Shown: one piece after another, positions 18,231-26,969 of the stretch
Layout: every line of letters begins with the position of its first letter
How positions within the stretch are numbered: position 1 is the stretch's first letter
Assembly (NCBI RefSeq): GCF_034670125.1
Contig: NZ_JAXMOC010000003.1
Coordinates: forward strand, 462,100 to 526,099
Reading direction: 5' to 3'
Origin: Maricaulis sp034670125
GTDB taxonomy: Bacteria > Pseudomonadota > Alphaproteobacteria > Caulobacterales > Maricaulaceae
DNA: 64,000 nt
The notes under the pieces: model-generated
Database searches by the model: none
Seen by the model: only the letters and a program-made list of their open reading frames with translations
What the model was told of the DNA's origin: nothing
Program-made: the position numbers and the translations under genes

Positions 18231-19243
18231 CCGCGTCCACCCCGTCCCGCCGTTCCGACTTCGAAGTCGACACGACAGCTTTCAAATCCCAGCCGATCGC
18301 CGTGATCGGCTATGGCAGCCAGGGCCGTGCCCACGCCATGAACCTCAAGGAAAGCGGATGTGACGTGACGGTCGGCGTCCGACCCGGTGGACCGGGTGAG
18401 AAGAAAGCCAAGGCTGACGGCCTGAAAACCGCAACGCCCGAGGAAGCCACCAAGGGCGCCAAGCTGATCGCCATCCTGACCCCGGACATGAGCCATGAGG
18501 CCCTGTTCCGCGAGTCGATCGCCCCCAACCTGTCACCCGGTGATGCGGTCCTGTTCGCACACGGTTTCTCGGTCCATTTCGGCCGCGTCACAGCGCCTGA
18601 AGGCGTTGATGTCATCCTCGTTGCCCCGAAAGGGCCCGGCGATCTGGTCCGCCGTGAGTATGAAATCGGCCGCGGCGTGCCCTGCCTTTTTGCCGTCCAC
18701 CAGGACGCGACCGGTCAGGCCCGCAATCGGGCGCTTGGCTATACCGCCGGTATCGGTGGCGCCAATTCCGGCATCATTGAAACCACCTTCGCGGAAGAGA
18801 CCGAGACCGACCTGTTCGGCGAACAGGCTGTTCTGTGTGGCGGCGCGACCGAGCTGGTGATGGCCGGCTACGAGACCCTGGTCGATGCCGGCTACCAGCC
18901 GGAAGTCGCCTATTTCGAATGCCTGCACGAACTCAAGCTGATCGTCGACCTGCTCTATGAGGGCGGCATGGCCAAGATGCATGAATTCATCTCGGAGACC
19001 GCCATCTACGGTGATCTGCGCTCCGGCCCGCGCGTCATCAATGACGAGACCCGCGCCCGCATGCGTGAAGTCCTCAAGGACATCCAGGACGGCACATTTG
19101 CCCGCGACTGGATCACCGAGAACCAGGCCGGCAAGCCGCAATACCAGGCGCTTTTGCGCAAGGACCTGGAACACCCGATCGAAAAGACCGGCGCCGCGCT
19201 GCGGGCCGACATGCCGTGGTTGCAACCGGGTGCGAACGCCTGA
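18227..19243 (+). CDS. ilvC: Ketol-acid reductoisomerase (NADP+), class I
   Basis: Isomerises and reduces acetolactate or acetohydroxybutyrate to the dihydroxy acids that feed IlvD. The 338-residue class I enzyme shows the NADPH-binding GYGSQGRAHAMNLKESG near residue 25, the HGF motif (FAHGFSVHFG), APKGPG, and the metal-binding segment FGEQAVLCGG. The C-terminal knotted domain contains YECLHELK-like (FECLHELKLIVDL) and a SETA/YGD motif. ATG overlaps the ilvD stop, so translation is coupled. A 40-base gap separates it from ilvB. Confidence 0.97.
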   Translation: MTASTPSRRSDFEVDTTAFKSQPIAVIGYGSQGRAHAMNLKESGCDVTVGVRPGGPGEKKAKADGLKTATPEEATKGAKLIAILTPDMSHEALFRESIAPNLSPGDAVLFAHGFSVHFGRVTAPEGVDVILVAPKGPGDLVRREYEIGRGVPCLFAVHQDATGQARNRALGYTAGIGGANSGIIETTFAEETETDLFGEQAVLCGGATELVMAGYETLVDAGYQPEVAYFECLHELKLIVDLLYEGGMAKMHEFISETAIYGDLRSGPRVINDETRARMREVLKDIQDGTFARDWITENQAGKPQYQALLRKDLEHPIEKTGAALRADMPWLQPGANA

Positions 19244-19283
19244 GCGGCCCGACCTGACCTGATCTGAAAAAGGACCAAGAGAG

Positions 19284-21005
19284 ATGACGGCCCTGCCCGC
19301 CTCCGAAATCGACGACACGACCTCCAGCGTTGCCGCCGTGCGCCCTGCCCCCCGACAGACCGGGGCGCATGCGGTGGTCCGCACGCTGGAAGCGTTGGGC
19401 GTCACCCGCGTTTTCGGATATCCGGGCGGGGCCATCATGCCGGTCTATGACGCGCTGACCGGCTCGTCCTTGCAGCACATCCTGGTCCGCCACGAACAGG
19501 CCGCCGCCTTTGCCGCCGATGCCCAGGCGCGGCTGACCGGCAAGGCTGGTGTCTGCCTGGCGACCTCCGGGCCGGGGGCCACCAACCTCCTGACAGGCAT
19601 CGCCAATGCTTATCTGGACAGCGTCCCGATGATCATCCTGACCGGCCAGGTGCCGTCCGGGCTGATGGGGACGGACGCGTTTCAGGAAGTCGACGTGTTC
19701 GGCATGTCGATGCCCGTCGTCAAACACTCGATCATCATCCGCGATCCGATGCGAATTCCGGAGATGATCGCCGAAGCCTTCCAGATTGCCGAAAGCGGAC
19801 GCCCCGGTCCGGTTCTCATAGATCTGCCGAAGGATGTCTTACAGGCCGAGGCGTACCCCCAAATCCCCCCCCAGCCTCGGCCTGAGGCCGGGTCGTCGCA
19901 TCCGTCAGAATCAGACCTGGCGGCCGCGACGACCCTGCTGGCCCAATCAAAGCGCCCCGTCTTCTATATCGGCGGCGGCGTTGCCTTGGGCGGCGCGGTT
20001 GAGGCCGTGCGTGACTTCATGGAGCGAACCGGAATCCCGACGGTCGCGACCCTGAAAGGTCTGGGCTGCCCGAATCCGGACAGCGAGACGTTTCTGGGCA
20101 TGTTGGGCATGCATGGCGGCCGCGCCGCCAATGTCGCCGTCGATGAAAGCGACCTCCTGATCTGTTGCGGCGCCCGTTTCGACGACCGTGCCACCGGCCG
20201 CCTGGACACATTCGCACCCGGCGCCCGGATCATCCACATCGATGGCGACGCTGCCGAGATTGACAAGCTGCGCCGCGCCGAGATCGGATTGGCCGGCGAC
20301 ATCTCCGCCATTCTGGCGGGCATCACCAATGACTGGCTCGACATTGCCGAGTGGCGCGATGAGTGCGTCGGGCGCAGACACCGTCACGCCTTTCGTTATG
20401 ACGCGCCGGGCTCGGGCGTTTTCGCTCCGGCCATGCTGAAGCAATTGTCGGAAGCCGCCGGCGACGACTTCATCGCCGCCTGCGATGTCGGCCAGCACCA
20501 GATGTGGGTGGCCCAGCATTGCCGTTTCTCGCGGCCGGAACACCATCTGACATCCGCCGGTCTGGGTGCGATGGGATATGGCCTGCCGGCCGGAATTGGC
20601 GCCGCCATGACCCGTCCGGACGCCAAGGTCGTCACCATTACCGGCGACGGCTCGATCATGATGAACATCCAGGAGCTGGCGACCGCGCGCCGCTATGGCG
20701 TGCCGATCCGCATCCTGCTGCTGGACAATGCCTCCCTGGGCCTGGTCCGGCAGTGGCAGGAGTATTTCTTCGAGGAGAATTTCTCGGAGATCGATCTCTA
20801 TGACAATCCCGATTTCGCGGAAGTGGCCCATGCCTTCGGCATCGAGGCTTTCACCGTTCACAGCCGCGAGGAAGTTCCCGCGGCCATCGACCGCCTGCTG
20901 AACGCCCGCGGCCCGATCCTCGCGCATGTCCTGATCGACCCGCGTGAGAATGTCTGGCCGCTGGTGCCGCCGGGCGCGTCCAATGCCGACATGATGGAGG
21001 ACTGA
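19284..21005 (+). CDS. ilvB: Acetolactate synthase, large (catalytic) subunit
   Basis: ThDP-dependent enzyme making 2-acetolactate or 2-aceto-2-hydroxybutyrate, the first common step. The 573-residue protein has the ThDP glutamate in RHEQAAAFAADAQAR (around residue 72), the FAD/central domain, and the C-terminal ThDP-Mg motif GDGSIMMNIQEL followed by the conserved QWQEYFFEENFSE. Sequence and the short partner subunit resemble the IlvG/IlvM type more than IlvI/IlvH. Start ATG at 19284 follows AAGGAC and GAGAG purine runs. It is two bases upstream of the regulatory subunit gene. Confidence 0.95.
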   Translation: MTALPASEIDDTTSSVAAVRPAPRQTGAHAVVRTLEALGVTRVFGYPGGAIMPVYDALTGSSLQHILVRHEQAAAFAADAQARLTGKAGVCLATSGPGATNLLTGIANAYLDSVPMIILTGQVPSGLMGTDAFQEVDVFGMSMPVVKHSIIIRDPMRIPEMIAEAFQIAESGRPGPVLIDLPKDVLQAEAYPQIPPQPRPEAGSSHPSESDLAAATTLLAQSKRPVFYIGGGVALGGAVEAVRDFMERTGIPTVATLKGLGCPNPDSETFLGMLGMHGGRAANVAVDESDLLICCGARFDDRATGRLDTFAPGARIIHIDGDAAEIDKLRRAEIGLAGDISAILAGITNDWLDIAEWRDECVGRRHRHAFRYDAPGSGVFAPAMLKQLSEAAGDDFIAACDVGQHQMWVAQHCRFSRPEHHLTSAGLGAMGYGLPAGIGAAMTRPDAKVVTITGDGSIMMNIQELATARRYGVPIRILLLDNASLGLVRQWQEYFFEENFSEIDLYDNPDFAEVAHAFGIEAFTVHSREEVPAAIDRLLNARGPILAHVLIDPRENVWPLVPPGASNADMMED

Positions 21006-21007
21006 TC

Positions 21008-21328
21008 ATGCGCACCTCGCTTCGTATTGAACTCGCCGATTCAGAAGGCGCCCTGATGCGACTCATCGGCCTTGTGGAACGCCGCGGCTTCACGATCGCC
21101 GCGATGGACAAATCGGAAACCTCCGGCAGCCAGTCGACTGTGACCCTGTCGCTCGATGCCCGCGATGAGGCCCGAAACATGGACGTGCTGGCCCGCCAGG
21201 TCGCGCGTCTGCTCGACGTTCGCAGTGTCTTCACGCGTGACCCCGGCGACCGGATCGCACCCGAGATTGCTGCCCGCGCGGCGCCGTCCACGGACCGATG
21301 GAGGCAGGCATGCCCACCCCGACATTGA
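21008..21328 (+). CDS. ilvM: Acetolactate synthase, small (ACT) subunit, IlvM-like
   Basis: A 106-residue protein consisting of one ACT domain (RTSLRIELADSEGALMRLIGLVERRGF form) without the ~80-residue C-terminal domain of IlvH. It binds the catalytic subunit and tunes activity. In E. coli, IlvM-type subunits give valine-insensitive enzymes; whether that holds here cannot be judged from sequence. The C-terminal ~20 residues overlap the leuA start region and are Pro/Arg-rich, so they may be dispensable. Directly follows ilvB (2-base spacing). Confidence 0.88.
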   Translation: MRTSLRIELADSEGALMRLIGLVERRGFTIAAMDKSETSGSQSTVTLSLDARDEARNMDVLARQVARLLDVRSVFTRDPGDRIAPEIAARAAPSTDRWRQACPPRH

Positions 21329-22899
21329 GACCCATCCCGACACAACAACCTGATCGGCTGCAGATATTCGACACCACCCTGCGCGACGGCGAGCAGGCGC
21401 CCGGCTTCTCGATGAATCCGGCGGAGAAACTGGAGATCGCCCGCCTGCTCGAAGCGATGCGGGTCGACACGATAGAAGCCGGCTTCGCAGCCGCCTCACC
21501 GGGCGACAGCGAGGCCATCCGGTTGATCGCATCGGAAATCCGCAGTTCGACCCTTTGCTCGCTGGCACGCGCCACGGAACAGGATATCGACGCGGCCGCC
21601 TTCGCGCTCCAACCTGCCCGTCGAAAACGGCTGCACATCTTCATCGCCACCAGCCCGATCCATCGCGAAGCCAAACTGCGCATGTCGCGCCGGGAGGTGC
21701 TGCAAACCATCGAGCGCTGCCTGAAACATGCCGCCGGAACATTCGACGAGATCGAGTTCTCCGCCGAGGACGCATTGCGCACCGAGCCGGACTTTCTGAT
21801 CGAGGCCATGAGTTGCGCCGCAGCCAATGGCGCCGACGTCCTCAACGTCCCCGACACCGTCGGCTATTCCGAGCCGGACGAAATCCGTGCGGTGTTCGAG
21901 CGCCTGGCGACCCATGTCGAGCGGCCCGGACACGTGATTTTCTCCGCCCATTGTCACAATGATCTGGGTCTCGCCGTCTCCAACTCTCTGGCCGCCGTCA
22001 AAGGCGGCGCACGGCAGGTCGAGTGCGCCATCAACGGTATCGGCGAGCGGGCCGGCAATTGTTCACTGGAGGAAATCGTCATGGCCCTGCAGGTGCGGGC
22101 GGACGTCTTCCCGGCCATCAGCCATGTCGATGCAACCAAGATCTGGACCGCAAGCCAGCGCCTGTCCCGTGTGACCGGCGCGGCCATCGCCCCGAACAAG
22201 GCCATCGTTGGCAGGAACGCCTTCGCGCACGAGGCCGGCATTCATCAACACGGCATGATTTCCGATCGGCGCACCTACGAGATCATGACTCCGGAAAGCG
22301 TCGGCGCGCCGGGCTCCGAACTCGTTTTGGGCAAGCATTCGGGCAAGCATGCGCTGGTGCAGCGCCTGGCCAAGCTTGGCTACCAGCCGGATCCGGAACC
22401 GCTGAACCAGGTCTTCACGGACTTCAAACACCTGGCTGACGAGCTGGGCGAAGTGAATGATGCCGACCTGGTCGCCATGATGGAGGGTTTCTCCCCCAGC
22501 GGATCGCGTTGGACCGTGCTGCGCACCGAGTTGCGCACCACCGCGGGACGCCAGCCCAAGCAATTTGCCCGGGTCGAACTGGAGCATCCCGACCGGGGCC
22601 GCGTATCAGACATTGCCTCAGGCGACGGCCCGATGGCCGCTGCGTTCGCGGCCGTGCAACGCATCACCGGTACCGATGCCACAGTAACGGCGCTGGAAAC
22701 GAGAATGCGGTCAACGACGACTGGTCGCGAATTCGTGGCTGACATAAGCGTCGATATCGACGGCGCAATCTTCTCCGGGCGCGCACGCGGTCCCGATGTC
22801 GTCACAGCAGCCATAGACTCGCTGCTTTTCACACTCGATCGCGGCGAGGCCTATGGCCGGGCCGACATGACCCCGCAACAACCGGCCGCGGCCGTCTGA
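21310..22899 (+). CDS. leuA: 2-isopropylmalate synthase
   Basis: Condenses acetyl-CoA with 2-oxoisovalerate, the first committed step to leucine. Catalytic TIM barrel signature FDTTLRDGEQAPGFSM near residue 20 and metal-binding HCHNDLGLAVSNSLAAV near residue 213 are present, as is the HEAGIHQHG motif. The C-terminal ~130 residues form the LeuA dimer/allosteric domain for leucine feedback. The ATG at 21310 is preferred to 21298 because GGAGGC lies ideally before it; the gene overlaps ilvM by 19 bases. The product is 529 residues, slightly longer than the E. coli enzyme. Confidence 0.95.
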   Translation: MPTPTLRPIPTQQPDRLQIFDTTLRDGEQAPGFSMNPAEKLEIARLLEAMRVDTIEAGFAAASPGDSEAIRLIASEIRSSTLCSLARATEQDIDAAAFALQPARRKRLHIFIATSPIHREAKLRMSRREVLQTIERCLKHAAGTFDEIEFSAEDALRTEPDFLIEAMSCAAANGADVLNVPDTVGYSEPDEIRAVFERLATHVERPGHVIFSAHCHNDLGLAVSNSLAAVKGGARQVECAINGIGERAGNCSLEEIVMALQVRADVFPAISHVDATKIWTASQRLSRVTGAAIAPNKAIVGRNAFAHEAGIHQHGMISDRRTYEIMTPESVGAPGSELVLGKHSGKHALVQRLAKLGYQPDPEPLNQVFTDFKHLADELGEVNDADLVAMMEGFSPSGSRWTVLRTELRTTAGRQPKQFARVELEHPDRGRVSDIASGDGPMAAAFAAVQRITGTDATVTALETRMRSTTTGREFVADISVDIDGAIFSGRARGPDVVTAAIDSLLFTLDRGEAYGRADMTPQQPAAAV

Positions 22900-22913
22900 C
22901 AGGAATTGAAACA

Positions 22914-23870
22914 ATGGCTATCCAGGAAACCGACTTCATCTGGCGCAATGGCGAACTGATCGACTGGCACGAAGCCCAGACCCATGTGCTCTCACACGCC
23001 CTGCATTACGGCTCCTCGGTCTTCGAGGGGATCCGCTGTTACAACACGCCCACCGGACCGGTGATCTTCCGCCTCACCGACCACGTCAAGCGCCTGTTCA
23101 ACAGCGCCAAGGTCTATCACATGCCGATCAACCACACCGTCGAGGAGGTCGAGGCCGCCTGCCGGATGGTGATCCGCGCCAATCACCTCAAGGACGCCTA
23201 TATCCGGCCCGTCGCCTTCTTCGGCTATGGCGGGATCGGTGTCCTGCCTGGCGCCGATACAAAACCGGAGATTTGCATAGCCGCCTTCCCATGGGGTGCT
23301 TATCTGGGCGAGGAAGCCCTGACCAAGGGCGTGGATTGCTGCATCTCGTCCTGGAGCCGCCCGGCCCCGAACACGATCCCGACCGGCGCCAAGGCTGGCG
23401 GCAATTACCTGTCCTCCATGCTGATCAGCCACGAAGCCCATTCGCGCGGTTTCGACGAAGGCATCGGCCTCGACGTCAATGGCCTCGTCTCGGAAGGCGC
23501 CGGCGAGAACATCTTTGTCGTCTCCGATGGCATCATCCGCACCCCGCCCAGCTCGGCGTCGATCCTGTCCGGCCTGACTCGCGATGCGGTGATGAAGCTG
23601 GCCGAAGCGGAAGGGTTCGACGTCCGCGAACAGACCCTGTCACGCGAAAGTCTCTATTTCGCCGACGAGATCTTCTTCACCGGCACCGCCGCCGAGATCA
23701 CCCCGGTGCGCTCGGTTGACGGTCATGTTGTCAGCGCCGGTGGGCGCGGACCGATCGCCGAGTTGATGCAAAAGCGCTTCTTCGGCCTGTTCTCCGGCGA
23801 GACCCCGGACCGCCATGGCTGGCTGCAGCCGGTCCAGGACAATGCGATGGAGATCCAGCATGTCGCCTGA
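22914..23870 (+). CDS. ilvE: Branched-chain amino acid aminotransferase
   Basis: PLP enzyme of fold type IV performing the last step for valine, leucine and isoleucine. The 318-residue protein shows HALHYGSSVFEGIRCY at the start, the lysine region GAKAGGNYLSSML, and EGAGENIFVV / LSGLTRDAVMKLA near the phosphate site. A ribosome site (AGGAATTG) precedes the ATG. It sits between leuA and leuC, so one transcript covers transamination as well as synthesis of the carbon skeletons. Its end overlaps leuC by 11 bases. Confidence 0.95.
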   Translation: MAIQETDFIWRNGELIDWHEAQTHVLSHALHYGSSVFEGIRCYNTPTGPVIFRLTDHVKRLFNSAKVYHMPINHTVEEVEAACRMVIRANHLKDAYIRPVAFFGYGGIGVLPGADTKPEICIAAFPWGAYLGEEALTKGVDCCISSWSRPAPNTIPTGAKAGGNYLSSMLISHEAHSRGFDEGIGLDVNGLVSEGAGENIFVVSDGIIRTPPSSASILSGLTRDAVMKLAEAEGFDVREQTLSRESLYFADEIFFTGTAAEITPVRSVDGHVVSAGGRGPIAELMQKRFFGLFSGETPDRHGWLQPVQDNAMEIQHVA

Positions 23871-25299
23871 GACGAAGGTCACGGGCAAAGCTCCGCGTTC
23901 GCTGTTCGACAAGGTGTGGGACGCCCACCAGGTACGCGCCGAAACGGCGGAGACGCCGGGCCTGCTGTATATCGACCTGCACCTGGTACATGAGGTGACC
24001 TCGCCGCAGGCCTTCTCTGTCCTCGCCGAACGGGGTCTGAGGGTGCGTCGGCCGGACCGGACCCTGGCCACCATCGACCACGCCACCCCGACCCTCGACT
24101 TCGCAGCCGGGGATGCGCCGCCCTACGCAACGGCGGCCGCGCGCAATCAGGTCGAGACCCTGCAGTCAAATACCGCCAAGCACGGCATCACCCTGCATGG
24201 CTGGGGCAGCGGGCACCGCGGCGTCGTGCATGTGATCGGTCCGGAACTGGGCGCCACCCAGCCGGGCATGACGATCGTCTGCGGCGACAGCCATACCGCG
24301 ACCCATGGCGCATTCGGAGCGCTCGCTTTTGGCATTGGCACCACCGAGGTCGGTCACGTCCTGGCCTCGCAATGCCTGCTGCAACGAAAACCGAAATCAA
24401 TGCGCATCACGGTGGATGGCGAGACCGCACCAGGTATCTCCGCCAAGGACATTATTCTCACCATTATCGCCGAAATTGGTGTCGATGGCGGAACGGGCTG
24501 TGTGATCGAATATGCCGGCAGCGCCATTGAGGCGCTCGACATGGAGGGCCGGATGACGGTCTGCAACATGTCGATCGAAGCCGGCGCCCGCGCCGGCATG
24601 ATCGCACCGGATGAAACCACTGTCGCCTGGCTTGAAGGGCGCGAGCAGGTGCCTGCCGGGCCCGATTGGGACGCAGCGATCAAGCGATGGACCGCACTGC
24701 GCAGTGATGACGGGGCCCCTTTCGACCATGATGTCATGATCGACGCGGCTACAATCCGGCCGATGGTGACCTGGGGCACTGCGCCGGATACCGGGATCGC
24801 CGTCAACGCGCCTATTCCCCAACCGCGCAGCCCGTCGCACCGGAAGGCCCTTGCCTATATGGGACTGGAAGCGGGCATGCCGGTTGCCGGCACACCGGTT
24901 GACCAGGTTTTCATCGGCTCATGCACCAATTCCCGCATTACCGATCTGCGCGAAGCCGCCGCCATCATGAGCGGACGTCGCGTCGCAAACGGTATCCGGG
25001 CGCTGGTGGTGCCCGGTTCCGTGGCAGTCCGCGCCCAGGCCGAAGCCGAAGGGCTCGACCGCATCTTCACTGACGCCGGCGCCGAGTGGCGCCAGCCGGG
25101 CTGTTCGATGTGCATCGCCATGAACGGCGACCGCGGCGAGCCGGGCCAGCTGGTCGTTTCGACGTCCAACCGCAATTTCGAGGGCCGCCAGGGCCCCGGC
25201 GTGCGCACCGTCCTCGCCAGTCCGGCCACCGCCGCCGCGGCCGCCATCGCCGGTCATGTCATCGATCCGGCCGAACTGATGGAGCCTGCCCATGCCTGA
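23860..25299 (+). CDS. leuC: 3-isopropylmalate dehydratase, large subunit
   Basis: Aconitase-family subunit that isomerises 2- to 3-isopropylmalate with LeuD. The 479-residue product has the substrate/cluster motifs GDSHTATHGAFGALAFGIG, the 4Fe-4S cysteine in FIGSCTNSR, and the pair in GCSMCIAMN. The ATG at 23860 (MSPETKVTG), preceded by GGAGAT, is chosen over a longer in-frame start that would extend 15 residues into ilvE. It overlaps leuD by 8 bases, indicating coupled translation of the two subunits. Confidence 0.95.
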   Translation: MSPETKVTGKAPRSLFDKVWDAHQVRAETAETPGLLYIDLHLVHEVTSPQAFSVLAERGLRVRRPDRTLATIDHATPTLDFAAGDAPPYATAAARNQVETLQSNTAKHGITLHGWGSGHRGVVHVIGPELGATQPGMTIVCGDSHTATHGAFGALAFGIGTTEVGHVLASQCLLQRKPKSMRITVDGETAPGISAKDIILTIIAEIGVDGGTGCVIEYAGSAIEALDMEGRMTVCNMSIEAGARAGMIAPDETTVAWLEGREQVPAGPDWDAAIKRWTALRSDDGAPFDHDVMIDAATIRPMVTWGTAPDTGIAVNAPIPQPRSPSHRKALAYMGLEAGMPVAGTPVDQVFIGSCTNSRITDLREAAAIMSGRRVANGIRALVVPGSVAVRAQAEAEGLDRIFTDAGAEWRQPGCSMCIAMNGDRGEPGQLVVSTSNRNFEGRQGPGVRTVLASPATAAAAAIAGHVIDPAELMEPAHA

Positions 25300-25879
25300 T
25301 CAAACGGACAATATCCGCCAGATCGACAGCCGGACCTTCGTGATCGATCAGGAAGACATCGATACCGACCAGATCATCCCGGCCCGTTTCCTGACCACGA
25401 CCAGCCGCGACGGGCTGGGCAAGCTGGCCTTCCATGACTGGCGCTATGATGGCGACGGCAACCCCCTCGAAGCGGTATCGCTGAACAGTCTCGACACGGC
25501 TGAATGCCGGGTTCTGGTCGCGGGCCGCAATTTCGGCTGTGGCTCATCGCGCGAGCATGCGCCCTGGGCTCTGCATGATTTCGGCTTTCGCGCCGTCATT
25601 TCGAGCGAGTTTGCCGACATATTCCGCTCCAATTCGGCCCGCAACGGCCTGCTGCCGATCATGGCGCCGGAAGCGGCTCACAACTGGCTGCTGGCCAATC
25701 CCGGCGTGGCGATCAAAATCGACCTTGCCAGCCAACATGTCGATCTGGGCAATGGCCCCGGTTTCGACTTCGCCATCGAACCCTTCGCCAAACATTGCCT
25801 GATGGAAGGCACCGACCCGCTCGGCTTCCTGTTGGGACATGCCGACGATATCGACGCATACGAGGCCGCAAACGCATGA
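25292..25879 (+). CDS. leuD: 3-isopropylmalate dehydratase, small subunit
   Basis: Swivel-domain partner of LeuC, 195 residues, the usual length. The conserved DTDQIIPARFL motif is near residue 25 and the substrate-binding GRNFGCGSSREHAPWAL near residue 75. The stop overlaps the leuB start (ATGA). There is no sign of truncation. Confidence 0.96.
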   Translation: MPDQTDNIRQIDSRTFVIDQEDIDTDQIIPARFLTTTSRDGLGKLAFHDWRYDGDGNPLEAVSLNSLDTAECRVLVAGRNFGCGSSREHAPWALHDFGFRAVISSEFADIFRSNSARNGLLPIMAPEAAHNWLLANPGVAIKIDLASQHVDLGNGPGFDFAIEPFAKHCLMEGTDPLGFLLGHADDIDAYEAANA

Positions 25880-26937
25880 CCTACCGGATCATCCTTTTGC
25901 CCGGCGACGGAATCGGACCGGAAATCACCGCCGTGGCCCGCGCCGTGCTGGAACAGGTGGCCGCGCTGGAAGGCTTCCGGATCGAGTTCACCACCTGCGC
26001 CTTCGGCGGCGCCTCGATCGATGAATTCGGCGAGCCGCTGACCGCGGCGACCCTGAAGACTTGCCAGACAGCCGATGCCATCTTTCTGGGAGCCGTTGGC
26101 GGTCCCAAATGGGACCGGGCCGATACCCGCCCCGAGGCCGGCCTTCTGGCGATCCGCAAAGCGCTCGGAGTCTACGCCAATCTGCGCCCGGCAGCTGTCC
26201 ACCCGGCGCTCGCGGGCAAGTCACCCTTGCGCCCGGACCTGGTCGCCGGAACCGATGTGCTGATCGTGCGCGAACTGACCGGTGGCATCTATTTCGGACA
26301 GCGCGAACGCAGCGCCGACAGCGCCAGCGACAAATGCACCTATTCGCGCTTCGAGATTGAGCGTGTCGCCCGCATCGCCTTTGAGCAGGCGCGCCTGCGT
26401 CGCGGCAAGCTGACCTCGGTCGACAAGGCCAATGTGCTGGAAACCAGCCGCCTGTGGCGGGACGTGGTCAGCGAGATGGGCGCCCGCGACTTTCCCGATA
26501 TCGAACTCGACCACATGTATGTCGATGCCGCCGCCATGCACATGCTGCGCGCCCCGGCGAGCTTCGACGTCATCGTCACCGAGAACATGTTCGGCGACAT
26601 CCTTTCCGACGAAGCCTCCATGCTGCCCGGCTCGATCGGCCTGTTGGGATCAGCCTCGCTAGGTGACCAGAAACCCGGCCTCTTCGAACCCATCCACGGT
26701 TCGGCGCCCGACATTGCCGGTCAGGACAAGGCCAACCCCATTGGCGCCATCGAGGCGGTGGCGCAATTGCTGGAGAGCCTGGACGAGACCCGCGCGGCGG
26801 GCCGCATTCGGGCCGCCATAAACGCGATGCACGAGGCGGGCGAGTGGACCGGAGATCTGGGCGGATCACTGTCCTGCTCGCAGGCGGGTATGAAGCTGGT
26901 CGAACGGCTGGAAGCGGAGGCCGTGGCGGCGGAGTAA
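25876..26937 (+). CDS. leuB: 3-isopropylmalate dehydrogenase
   Basis: NAD-dependent oxidative decarboxylation of 3-isopropylmalate to 2-oxoisocaproate. The 353-residue protein starts MTYRIILLPGDGIGPE. It has the substrate arginines region RPEAGLLAIRKALGVYANLRP, the metal-binding VTENMFGDILSDEASMLPG near residue 240, and the NAD-binding EPIHGSAPDIAGQDKANP near residue 275. The ATG overlapping the leuD stop is used; a longer frame into leuD is rejected. Last gene of the operon. Confidence 0.96.
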   Translation: MTYRIILLPGDGIGPEITAVARAVLEQVAALEGFRIEFTTCAFGGASIDEFGEPLTAATLKTCQTADAIFLGAVGGPKWDRADTRPEAGLLAIRKALGVYANLRPAAVHPALAGKSPLRPDLVAGTDVLIVRELTGGIYFGQRERSADSASDKCTYSRFEIERVARIAFEQARLRRGKLTSVDKANVLETSRLWRDVVSEMGARDFPDIELDHMYVDAAAMHMLRAPASFDVIVTENMFGDILSDEASMLPGSIGLLGSASLGDQKPGLFEPIHGSAPDIAGQDKANPIGAIEAVAQLLESLDETRAAGRIRAAINAMHEAGEWTGDLGGSLSCSQAGMKLVERLEAEAVAAE

Positions 26938-26943
26938 CTGCCG

Positions 26944-26969
26944 CCTGCCGGGTTACTGCGGCAGGTTTT
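26944..26969 (+). terminator. Possible terminator of the ilv/leu operon
   Basis: A 7-bp stem CCTGCCG / CGGCAGG (8-nt loop) followed by TTTT starts 7 bases after the leuB stop. It overlaps the last codons of the convergent dipeptidase gene. The T tract is short. Confidence 0.5.
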
